Shown: positions 39,537 through 49,915 of the stretch, piece by piece
Layout of the letters: the number at the start of each line of letters is the position of its first letter
Numbering within the stretch: the first letter of the stretch is position 1
NCBI GenBank assembly: GCA_019400425.1
Contig: JAFREE010000045.1
Span: 62,001 to 126,000 of the forward strand
Source of the DNA: Hymenochaete sp. R1
Lineage: Eukaryota; Basidiomycota; Agaricomycetes; Hymenochaetales; Hymenochaetaceae
DNA length: 64,000 nt
Reading direction: 5' to 3'
Notes under the pieces: generated by a model
Database searches by the model: none
Seen by the model: only the letters and a program-made list of their open reading frames with translations
Told to the model about the DNA's origin: nothing
Position numbers and translations under genes: made by a program

Positions 39537-39984
39537 TTTTCACGAGTGCCAATGGGTTGGTTACGGTTACGAAAGGTAGATTGCTTGCGTGCTTTCGGTT
39601 TCTTAGCTCAGAAGTTGGAGCCCACGTCCATAATCGGACGACAGTCTTAGCTGTACAGCACCTCGTCAAACATTTCCCACGCATTTTCATCTCCGTTGCT
39701 CGTTTGTAAAACCAATGCTACGCTTAGCATATATTTTAATCGACGTCAAGTACTAAGCATATATAGTATATACACGGTTTTTCGTCTGGTGTAGCAATAG
39801 GATATTGTGAAAAATGAACTTAAACCAGAGATAAAAGTATCGTGATCGAGGGAAAATTGCTATGAAGATGTATATTATGAGGTTAATTTTTTTGTCGATC
39901 CATGAGAGTAGCAGGAAAAAGCATCACACAAAGCAAAGAAAAGTACTACAGAAAAGCAATAAGAAAGCGTGAAATAACATAAGT
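39537..39984. promoter_or_regulatory. Intergenic; eL30 promoter and 3' flank of the zinc-finger gene
   Basis: No gene is seen. The sequence is AT-rich with a TATA-rich patch (AGCATATATAGTATATACAC near 39756-39775), about 220 bp upstream of the eL30 start on the minus strand. Confidence 0.35.
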
Positions 39985-41193
39985 TCAAGCATCGTCTTTT
40001 CGAGCTTCCTCAGTTTGAAATATGACAACCTCCTTCCATTCAGCGGGGTACTGCTTTGTTGAAAAATAATCGAAACCAAAAGACAATGACGGTAAGCTTG
40101 GGATACGTTCGCCGCAGGCTAACGGAGGCACGGGTGGAGGCGCACTCAATCCCTCTTCGAGTGCCTTGGGTTGCCGACGAGGTCGCGCCAGAGCATCGAA
40201 CTTGTTCGTATCATTGTGAATCAAGTCTTCCAGGTCGATCAAACAGTCATCGGAAACTTTGTCAGATTCATCGGCAGCCTTTCCAGTAGCCATGGAATGC
40301 TGGATTTCAGAGACGACGGTACTATCACGAGCCTGCGGCATCAGACTCCCGTGCCTGCGGATCCTTTGATGGCTCTGATTTAGTCTTCGAGTTGGTCCTG
40401 GAGTTGCGCTGCGACAACGAAACTGCTTTACATCGAGGGTTTCGAATTCGAGCAGTGATGGGTGTAGCTCATTTTCGGGAAACGGCGGGAGACGAGATAC
40501 ACCGTGCATAGTTTGAAAAGGCAAAGCGGGGATGCGAAACAGTTCACGTGTTACTTGTTCATGCATTCGAAGAGAATGCGCTTCTAACACATGAACCACT
40601 AAGTCTTCATGACGCGATACCGTCACGAAACACCCTCGGATACGAGTTAGTCGGAGTGCTTATGATTTGAACAATAACTGGTATACTCACTCAAAACGGG
40701 ACATGGAAGTCTCGAGCAGAGAAGATGAGCATTCATCACATGTGTCACGAGATCTACACGCGGCAAAGATTTTCGATAGCTGCATTGCTTCATTCTGCAG
40801 ACACCGACACGACCTTTAAGCTTTGGAAATCAAGTAAGTTGCACATTCTCGGCAAAGCTCTCAGAATTATTACCTTTGGTGTAGCTCGCTTACAGTGAAG
40901 CAAGGTATGCTACAATAAAAGATGCATCATGGAAGGTTGTCCAATTGCCCAAGGGAACAAGAGGACGGGTAATGAGCCAAAAAGGTCCGAGAAGGAGAAA
41001 CCCCAGATGAATGAAGTGAGTAGGTCTTCTCATGTAAAATATAATGATACAACACCTTATGATAGGCACTCCAGGAATTAAGGACTATTGAGCAGTCTGC
41101 CCATCCACAATGGAAGACACTCAGACATTCCTTGGCAGTTTTGAGTAAAATTTCTGAAGTGATGGACACAGTGGTGTTCTGCACTTCAGTCAT
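39985..41193 (-). CDS. Protein with three C2H2 zinc fingers (C-x4-C type), spliced, no known family
   Basis: Four exons join in phase (41193-41056, 40909-40874, 40820-40691, 40634-39985) into 317 aa. Three fingers become visible only after splicing. Finger 1 is CGWADC ... HKHTLLH, split by intron 1. Finger 2 is VCRMKQCSY ... VTHVMNAH in exon 3. Finger 3 is CPVLRC ... LVVHVLEAH, split by intron 3. All use C-x4-C and H-x3/4-H spacing. The remaining 200 residues are low in known motifs, with Pro-rich APPPVPPLA, an acidic stretch (DDCLIDLEDLIHNDTN) and a C-terminal FGFDYFSTKQYPAEW. It is probably a nucleic-acid-binding or protein-binding nuclear protein; I do not recognise the family. It is divergent from LEO1 (336 bp between starts). 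Confidence 0.6.
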
Positions 41194-41529
41194 ATATCAA
41201 AATGGCTGCACAAAAAAACCACTGTTGGAATGAGAAGCCCTGAAATTTATTATGGCTTTAGCTTTTCAGGCTGGGCTACCTTTCTAATAGAAAAAATTAG
41301 CAGACATACCCTCAGACACCAGATATTACACGTATTCAACTTCTGTCTTATGTTAAGAGTGCACGTTTGAGAATTAAGTCAGTGACAGAGTTCATAGGTA
41401 GTCGTTAGAGAGAGAACTCTTACAAGAGGTCCCGCTCTGCCTCTATGGATGGAGAAAAGAAAATGATTAGAGATGGAGAAGATGGAAGCTTTGGGACAAG
41501 CTTAGCCTGTTTTCCACGGCGTGTATCAG
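41194..41529. promoter_or_regulatory. Divergent promoter region, zinc-finger gene / LEO1
   Basis: 336 bp between opposite start codons, AT-rich with a purine-rich patch near 41450-41490. No defined element is recognised. Confidence 0.35.
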
Positions 41530-43305
41530 ATGATCGACGTCGATGTGAACGCGTTGTCGATTGAGCCAGTCGCCAGTCCTTGTTCGCCTTCCAGAATCCG
41601 CTCCATGGAAACTGCTTTCGTTGACAGCCAACTCGAGCTCGCAGCGACCCCTGGACGTATCGAGGACTTATTTGAAGCTGGTTTGGCTCCCAATGATGCT
41701 CCTACTCAAGAGGGTGAAGAAATGGAAGATTTATTCGGTGATGGGGACGGGGTAGTGCCCCAGTCTATTGGCAACCACGACAGGTGAGCGTCTGCCATGA
41801 AATCATAATTTAAAGCTGACTGTATTCTTAGACTATCCTCACCGGAAGCTACTGGGACACGAGAGGGCTCTGAGGTCCTCTCGGCGTCTGAACTCAAACA
41901 TCGCAAAGAGCTCGAATACGAAGAGGATGACGACCAAGATGACAATGTCGTAGAACTTAAACACGCCATGCTCTCCGTCCCTAATATTCCTTTACCGCAG
42001 AGCTCGGATGGCAAAGTAAGTTTGTTCTAGACGCGGACTCTCTTTTTCTCAAGAGACTTTCTTCACTTTTAGACATGGGTTATCCGTGTGCCTAATTATG
42101 TCAAATTGGACTCCAAGCCCTTCTCTGGGGCTTCGTACGTGGGCCCAGACTCGTCGTTGGATGGTGTGGGCGAACGCGAAAGAAGTCTGAGTGTGAAGCT
42201 AGAAATCCGGAATACCATCCGCTGGAAATGGATGAAAGATGACTATGGGTTAGATGTACGTATTCCTGACGTTCCATTGGTACATATATCTAATAATCAT
42301 TTTGTTTAGAGGCGCCGTTCTAACAGCAGGATTATTCGGTGGTCTGATGGCTCGATGAGTTTAATGCTTGGAAAAGAGTTATTCGACATCAACCGATCTT
42401 TGGAACGAAGCGGTTCGGATGCTCAATCCCAAACTCAAAGCCAACCTGGAAGCCAGAGTCAAACTGCCAGATCGGCTTCTGCCGGTGGAAGAGGAGCTGG
42501 TTCAACGTATTTAGTAGCACAGCACAAGCGCCCGGGCATTCTGCAAGCTGAAGCGGCTATCGCCGGGACAATGAGCCTCCGTCCTACTGGGATGCAGAGC
42601 GAGACTCACCGCAGACTTGCGCGAGCAATGGGTCAAAAGCACTCGCGCGTCACACGTCTGCGTATCGCGCCGGAGTCAATTGCACAGGAATTAGCAGAGG
42701 CGGATAAACTAGAGAAGAAGACTAAGAAGCCGCGGAAGTCGGTTACCGAGAGGGACGAGTTTGGCGAATCGACGAGACGAAAACGAAATAACTACGCACG
42801 TCGCCGAGAAAGTGTATGGTCCGATGACGAAGAACCCGAGTGGGCTGACGAAGAAGAAGGAGAGTCTGGGTCCCCATCGCGAATGCGTCGGAGCTCCGGT
42901 GAGGGTGCTAAGGATGCGGAAAGAGGAAGGGGCGGGGAGTATCAAACTGATGACTTCCTTGTCTCGGACTCCTCGGAAGACGAAGACACAGGTTCAAAGA
43001 AGAAGTCGAAGACAAAGAAACGTCGTGCAGCCAATGAAGAAGGCGAAGGGGTCACTGATTCGCTGGATGAATTGGATGCTAAGATTGCTGAGCAAGAGGC
43101 GAATCGGAGACGAAGACGAGAATCAGATGGAAATGATGAGGCTGGATTGGTTGAAGAGGGCGAGAGCAAAGAGCGTGAAGTTGAAGAAGACGATGTGGAG
43201 ATGGAAATCGAAAGCGAAGAGGAGGAGGAAGAGTTTAATGTACGACGCGGGGGCGGTAGTCGCAAAAAGCGCGCCATCGCGATTGAAGACGATGAAGATG
43301 AGTGA
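41530..43305 (+). CDS. LEO1: Paf1 complex subunit Leo1, spliced
   Basis: Subunit of the Paf1 complex, which travels with RNA polymerase II and promotes H2B ubiquitylation and H3 methylation. The N-terminus is acidic (GEEMEDLFGDGDGV, ELEYEEDDDQDDN). The Leo1 core is coded near 41970-42380: LSVPNIPLPQSSDGKTWVIR, VPNYVKLDSKPF, LEIRNTIRWKWMKDDYG, RIIRWSDGSMSLMLGKELFD. SETHRRLARAMGQKH and SRVTRLRIAPES follow near 42598-42675. The C-terminus is a long charged tail of Glu/Asp runs and basic KKRK clusters. Four introns are removed. ATG 41530 is the first in-frame ATG; ATG 41608 is an alternative. The stop lies only 54 bp from the stop of the convergent ataxin-10 gene. Confidence 0.93.
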
Positions 43306-43359
43306 AAACAGTTACATGTGAGTTTCTGGTCATTTGGTCTGAAGGACACACAAAAGTCT

Positions 43360-45646
43360 TCATTTTGCTTTTTCATACTGTATTGTTGTCACTGGATCGT
43401 CATTTACGCTTCGTCTACTTTCTGATTCCTGATCTATTGCAAAGAGAGCCGTTCTCGTCCCAAACACCCATCGGATCCAATTCTCGAACCAGTCCTTGGT
43501 TTTCTGGGTTATTCTGAAGCAAGTTGTGCAATGTGAACAACGCATGTTCTCTGAGGTCTGAAGTTATAAATGTCAGTGCGTAGTATTAAATCCTTCACCC
43601 CAGGACTATGGCCAAAACAAACGACTTTATACCAGCCCATCTTATTAAAAGGCAAGATGTTGAAATATGCACTTACACGGGTTTAGATCGTCCGTCACGC
43701 ACATGTTCAAGACGTGTGTTATACCACCGCATTTCCGTATCCGATCCTGAACATCTCTGTCCTCATAACACAGAATCCCAATCAGACGCACTAGATCACG
43801 TTTCAAGAATTTGAATCCCCTTCCCCCTTCTTCGTCAAACCGGTTTTGCGGGGAGCGTGCATTATGACGAGGGGTACTCCAGGCCGCTTTCCCAAACACA
43901 ATGCGTGGGAGGAATGTGTCAAGAAGCCGCAGAAGATCTGAAATATTAATTAAGAGTGTGTGAGTTCATATTTGGATTTCCTAGGAGGAGGATACTGACG
44001 TACCGCATGTAGCTTCCACGAGTTTTTCTCCAACCAACTCCGAGTTTTCAGAAGCACACATGTAGTGCTTTAACTTACTTGCCTCTTCACTCATTCTGCC
44101 CTGACTTTGATCGAGGGACATATTGCATAAACACTGGGATACAAGGACAAGAGCTTCCCATACCCTTGGTAAAAGCACATCAATGTCTTGTAAGGAAGTC
44201 TCTGCTTCTTTTTTTTCTGTTATACTTAGAACGGTACTAGATTGGGGTCCATCAGACGGATCCAAGGATCTCTTGATTGATGAGCGTGCATAGTTTGTGA
44301 GCATGAAGAATTTTTGTAGAAGAAGTGTTGAGAGTTGCTGATAAATTACGTCGACTCGGCCGTTTTCGACGCTCCGATCAACATGAGATGGCGGGTATTG
44401 GACTTGCAATACGTATGAGTCCACGAGTTTCAACAACGTCGTTTGAGATGGTGTGACGATTTCTGCCTCCCTAGAAGAAAGTTAGGAAAGATGAAGGGCT
44501 GATCAACTTCCGGGAGCATACATATTTGTGATTTTCATCAGCGACAGGGACAAGTTGTTGTCAAATAAAGTTTCAAAAATTGACCAGCTATTAAAGTGTA
44601 AAGGTTCAGCCGTCCTTAGAAAATGACAGTACTCACCCGACATCAAATATTTCAGTATCGTCAGTTTCTCCTTCAAGTTCAGCGCTCCGTGACATCCTAT
44701 CCAGCATTGTAATGCATATACGACGTCCCATGGGGAAGTCTACAAGCTGAGACCTGCGTGCGTCGGTGAGTATTTACATCAAAGTGATAAATCACTTACA
44801 TTCTCTTTGAGCTACCTACAATGCAGTTAGCGATCAGAACAAACGCTGAGCCGGATGTCCGCGAGTCGGGGTGCGCCATCATGCGACTTGATTTCGGTCA
44901 TTAACGCGGAACTCGTTCTTCTAAAAATGTCACCCACATGAGAACATTTTTCTCTTCAGGAAGTCCTAGGTGCAATGACCAAAACTGATCGAGAAACGGC
45001 TCGTTGGAGGTGATAAGATTTGAGACTGTCTGAATAACAAATTGCGCTGCCGTATATTCTTGGGTACACCTTAAGCTGCTTGATAAAGGCGGAAAGAAAG
45101 GAGCTATGCGTGCTCACCTTGCGTACTCGACGTAAAACCAAACGAAGTATACATGTGAGCAACCGATCGAATGGCTGATTCACAGACGCTAGGATAATAG
45201 TTGAATGGTCAATTTTTTTTTTGCTTACTAGCTTTAGGCTTACTGACAACACTCTGTTCTGATTCTCCGAGTTTCCGGCGACGAGGTTCCTTGTGAATCG
45301 CGCCACAGATACAGTCAATGCCCTCTGGTCGTTATTGCCGAGCACCTTGTCAGAGTCCCTTATCCCCAGCGTGCTCCAGACAGCGTGCAGATTATCCCAT
45401 AACTCCGGTGGCGAATCTTGAAATTCCCGTCTTCGATTGTTATTAAAAGGTGTCGTGATGATTCATATATAATCTGCTTCTAGTCATCGGGAAGGCATAC
45501 CTTACGCTTGCATCTTTGCTTAAGTGCTTGGATACTGCATCAAGCTGATTGCAAGCTGCCTGAATATGAAATGCTGTCAGGTCGGGCTGCAGCAATACTG
45601 AAAGGCTTGAGATCACAGAATCTAACAAGATGGAAGTAGAAGTCAT
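43360..45646 (-). CDS. Ataxin-10 family protein, spliced
   Basis: The C-terminal block FKFLKRDLVRLIGILCYEDR then DVQDRIRKCGGITHVLNMCV (43690-43815) and, after an intron, REHALFTLHNLLQNNPENQ (near 43480-43560) matches the ataxin-10 homologous domain, a helical armadillo-like fold. The start codon at 45646 gives MTSTSILLDSVISSLSVLLQ and leads into many small exons of helical, Leu-rich sequence (for example LVDSYVLQVQYPPSHVD near 44390 and DVLLPRVWEALVLVSQCLC near 44120-44190). Yeast and animal relatives take part in cytokinesis or septum placement and bind other proteins. The role here is inferred. The tail after the domain, to the stop at 43360, differs from other members I know and could be mis-spliced. 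Confidence 0.75.
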
Positions 45647-46667
45647 GCAAAAATTAATTCTGTGCCGCCGCGTCAGTTGAGCCTTGGGATTACGTAAGAC
45701 GCATCTAAGAAACGACCGACTCGAACGAACTCCGGTCCTACGGGGCTCACAGGAAATCCACACCACGAAATCAAGCCTGAAGTGTTGCATCTACGCGAAG
45801 AAGGTCTGGCTGTGGGATCTGTGGCTTACGACTGAACGTCACGAGCCGAATAACAGCAAGCGCCTTTCAGCACCGTCTGAGACGGGCAGAAAGTCATACA
45901 AGTCTTCGACACGCTGCAAGGCGATGCAAATTGCATGTGCACAGCACACGGCCCCGCATCGTTTTCAACGGACGTATTTGACTCACATAGCTCTCCAATT
46001 GTCGAGATGGTTTTGGGACTCTCTTGCAAAGAGCTTGGGCTGAACCGGGCTCGAGTTCCAGGACTAGTACTGAAGGATGGACGTCGAGCGAATTCCGTGT
46101 CCGAAGACGGAGGTTCTTAGAGCGCGATGTGGAACCCTGGCTCTCTAAATGATTCTTGGATTTCAGTCGCCTTGGAAGACCATCTATGAGGTGCTTATTA
46201 TCGCTACTTGATAAGCACCGCTTGACAGACGCGCTATGTCCCTCAGGTGCATCGGTCAAAGAGAATTCGGGAAAAAGGTGTAGTGCTTTTGTGCTTCCTT
46301 TCCTTATATGGGGAAACCGACTTTGTCGCCCCTTGCCTAACACATTCAGTGGAGGGAGCCAAACGATGGACTGTTTTTGGCCTGTACTGGTTTATTACAT
46401 GTGCGATAGAACCCTCGTTTCTTTCCACCAGCGCTTCACTCGTCGTTTTACGGAAGATGGGGGGCCCGACAGGGCATAAATCTGGTCGAAGTTCCGACGT
46501 TCTATTTGAATCTGTGCCCTCCCCCCTCCACCTGCTCTTTCTCTTTTTTTCTCAGTACTACGGGTACTGCATTCCTGTGCTCCAAGTATAAAGTACTATT
46601 CCTGCCCTGTGTAATCTGAGTCATCCCTGGCCCCAAGTTCCTTGTATCCTCCCCAAATAAATCTTTT
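45647..46667. other. 1-kb intergenic region with a weak minus-strand ORF
   Basis: No family is recognised. A 149-codon open frame runs on the minus strand at 45894-46343, basic and Ser-rich, with no start context or splice pattern that supports it. The right part carries the promoter of the orphan gene that starts at 46668. Confidence 0.3.
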
Positions 46668-48317
46668 ATGCACCGTCATAACATCAATATTGTTGAGTGA
46701 GTGTCTCATTTGAAGTATGTATATCAATGTAAATCTAATCGTTCTCAAAGACCGCCCGAAGAGGTGGAGCCCTTGTACTCTAACGCTCTGCAGCTTCAAG
46801 GCTCCGGTGTCGGCGATCAACTCGGACCATCAACTATCCCGTTTTCCCTCGTCGACAATACAGGATCAACTAACATCAAGCCATCAGTGGACAACGGCAA
46901 CGTATGTAATTATTTAAAAGCACCTCAAAGCTACGAATCCGATGTTCACTTATAACAGACTCTGTCTACGCCGAATGCCTTCCCCGCGCACTTCTCCACT
47001 GGCTCCAACTCGAGCATCCCGCGCATGAATTCCGGGACAGCGTGGAGTGCTGGGAACTCTACGTTGCCCGCTACGTCTAGATCATACCGCGAATTGCAGA
47101 TACCTAACATTGGGACGAGATCCTATGGTCACCTCCCGTACTATAACCCACCTTCAACGTTGCCGTCGCATGGTTCACCATCATCGCAGGGTCCGAGTCC
47201 TCTAACACCTTTGACGCCTTTGCATATAGACATGTCTTTTCCACCTAATTACGGGGCTTCGATGCCTCTATACCCATCCCCAGGGTCAGCGGGAAGCTCT
47301 TCCGAGCATTTTTCATACACGCCATCTGGGTCACCAATGACATACAGTGATTGGTCGTTCATCCCTCAAGCCAGCAATGCTAACTCACCCAACTACAATT
47401 CCGCTGCTCTGTACAGTCCGGCCGAGAATCGCCCCAACCCTGCTCCCCTTCCCCAAGCACCTCTGAGGCTTGAGCCTGATTTTCTCACTCCCCATAGTAT
47501 GCCGGCATCGATCTCCAGCCCTCTAATGAGTGAGACGTACCAAAGAGCGCCTGCGAACCGGCCTTACTTTGCGACCTTCCAGTCTGCCCCCGTCACAGTT
47601 CATGCCGCCAGCAGGTCTGTCGAGAACCTTTCAGAACCTCCGGCAAATCTCCAGCCTTATAATTTCTCCGGATTCACATTACCAGGCCCAGTAGTGCCTC
47701 AGACACCTTACAAGCCCAAGTCCGCTAGTGACAAAAGACGCTATGTCGATGGTGTCGAGTTTCATGACCCCATCTGGTTTTTTAGCGTTCATCCAGATGA
47801 ACTGGGCTTTTCTCTCGAAGAAGCCAGGCAAAGCCGCTTCACGCGATTGCAAAATCGCGAGGACAGAGTTTTCCGTGATATCGGACCCTCGATTTCCGTT
47901 CGTGTCTCTGTGAGTGGCCGACATTCTGTCCAATATTTATATGACTGAAGCTCGCGCAAGTGGCCTGGATACCAGCCCTGGAGCCGTCAAATCCCAACTA
48001 AGGATTTCACTAGCGAGCGCGGGCCTATCACCCGTGAGAGGCTCTGCAAAGCCATTTCGCGAACCCTCCAAAGATTTATAGAAGTGCGTGCCTGTTGTTC
48101 CCCCCGGTATAGTATTAATATTGACAATCATATACTACAGGAAAACCAAGATCAAACAATGAGTACTCACTCGAGCGATGCTTGGAGGGTAGGGCATGGC
48201 AATATCGAGATCGATGACCTCGTTTTGATAAACTTGACTCAAGTCTCGCGAGGCAGCTGGCAAACAAACCTTTACCTCAAGCGACCGTTGTTTCTACAGG
48301 AGCGACATGTTTCCTAA
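46668..48317 (+). CDS. Conserved-looking orphan protein with C-terminal WPGYxPW domain, spliced
   Basis: I do not recognise a named family. ATG 46668 gives a ten-residue first exon (MHRHNINIVE) that splices in phase at about 46697/46750. About 320 residues of Ser/Pro/Tyr-rich disordered sequence follow (SPLTPLTPLHIDM, YSPAENRPNPAPLPQAPLRL). The ordered C-terminal part starts near 47735 with RRYVDGVEFHDPIWFFSVHP and DELGFSLEEARQSRFTRLQN. After an intron it reads WPGYQPWSRQIPTKDFTSER, ITRERLCKAISRTLQRFIE, and after another intron WRVGHGNIEIDDLVLINLTQ then VSRGSWQTNLYL near the stop. From memory, similar WPGYxPWxxQIP blocks occur in many mushroom-forming fungi as unnamed proteins. No catalytic motif or membrane segment is seen. 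Confidence 0.65.
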
Positions 48318-49915
48318 TGCTTCCTTTATTTTTGTTTCCGCTTCTTGTGCTTTCTGTCGCCCGTCAGATTGTCTTCAGTATACACGGCATTTTTGTTGTT
48401 GCTAAATTTGATATTGCTTCATGGTCTCTCCTTCCTTTTCGTCTCCCTCTTCTTGTCCAATAACAGCTTACTGTTGCCTACATCGTAAATTTCCCTTTTG
48501 TTTATCTACCTAATGATGATCTGTCTACTATTTTGCTTCCGTATAGCTATTCTATCGTTGGTCACAGCCGCAAGGCACTATGATGCTTTGAAATTTGCTT
48601 CATCAAGATCTGATGACCTCGCTCAAGTTTGTGTTTTCGCCGGCATGCTTCTTTTCAAGATCGTCGTAAGTCCTGGAATTGAACGAAGCGTGTGATAAAA
48701 TCAAAAAGGGGCGTCGGGAAATATTTTAGTGGCCGATAGATTCGACATTGGTTGGCCCTTTTTGAGGATTCCGTTCCGATGTTGGCCTTCCACCTTTCTA
48801 AACTGTCGTGTAAGACGTTTGCACCACTTTGGGCATCTGTGTTCGTGAAGTGAACTATATCGTAACGTACTTCAAGCTGATATTTTACTTCATATTGTTT
48901 TTCGCCGCTTTTGCTGGCGCCCAGTGTTGTTTGCGCCTCAGTGAAATTTCTCATTTGTATCGCATACATCTTCTCGTGGATCTTTAGCTAATGGCCAGCG
49001 TCGGTGCTTGACCTCGCCGTTACGCTCGTTTCAGATCCAAAGAACCGGGAGATACACGTTATTGTTTCCGTAGGGCAAACGGACTCAAACTCAATTAACG
49101 ACATTTTTTTAGAAGCATCGTAGTACTCGCGTACTCACAACAAGGACTGGACAAACTGCGTAGATCACTGCGAATAAAACGGATCGCACAACAGTTTATA
49201 TGATGTTTCAGACGGAATCAGAATCATCCTTCTCACGGTTTCCATGCACAGAATTTCAGAAGTGATGGGACCCACTGGCACTTGCCTTCTCGACATTGTA
49301 TGAGCAGCCTAGATCAAACTATACAGCGCTCATTCCGACAAATAGAGGCGGTTCTGCGCATGTGAATGTAAACCAACTATGCAACGCGCCATGACTGCAG
49401 TGTAGGTTTTGAATACTGCTAGTACCTCAGGCTGGTAGTGACTGAGCTTTTATGTATCTATTCTACGGCTTGCTGAGTTTTTATTTATTTAAAAAACCCC
49501 ATATATAGAGAATAGATATGCCAATCGACCCCCATATTTCATATGCGCTTATTTTTTTTGGCCAAAAGTCGAGTCCAGCTCCACTTTCTTCAGAAACGAA
49601 GCCACAGCTTCGTCTACTATTTGTCGCTGTTTCTTAAACGCGTCGCGAAAGTATCACGTGTGCTTTGGAGTCGCGTCACTTCAGAATATTCGATTTATCG
49701 TGAGAGACTAGAGAGAGAGAGAGACCTCAAGAATAACCGTGACGAAGAGCTTCGGGTCCGCCATAAATTTTGAAGTGTTCCTCGTCGCCTCTATCCATCC
49801 ACTTCTACTGTTAAGAACGAGGTGACGGCCCAAAAATACTGTCTTCGATATCAGTTTGGAACACTGTCTATCGGGCCTGCAGAGTCAACTTTCTCCCCCA
49901 CACGATCTAATAGAC
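48318..49915. other. 1.6-kb intergenic region, no confident gene
   Basis: The first 400 bp are T-rich and probably the 3' UTR of the orphan gene. A minus-strand frame at 48655-48969 codes 105 residues (MYAIQMRNFTEAQTTLGASK at its start) without known relatives. The part next to ERG7 contains CACGTG at 49655-49660 and GA-rich sequence near 49710-49725, in the likely ERG7 promoter. Confidence 0.35.
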
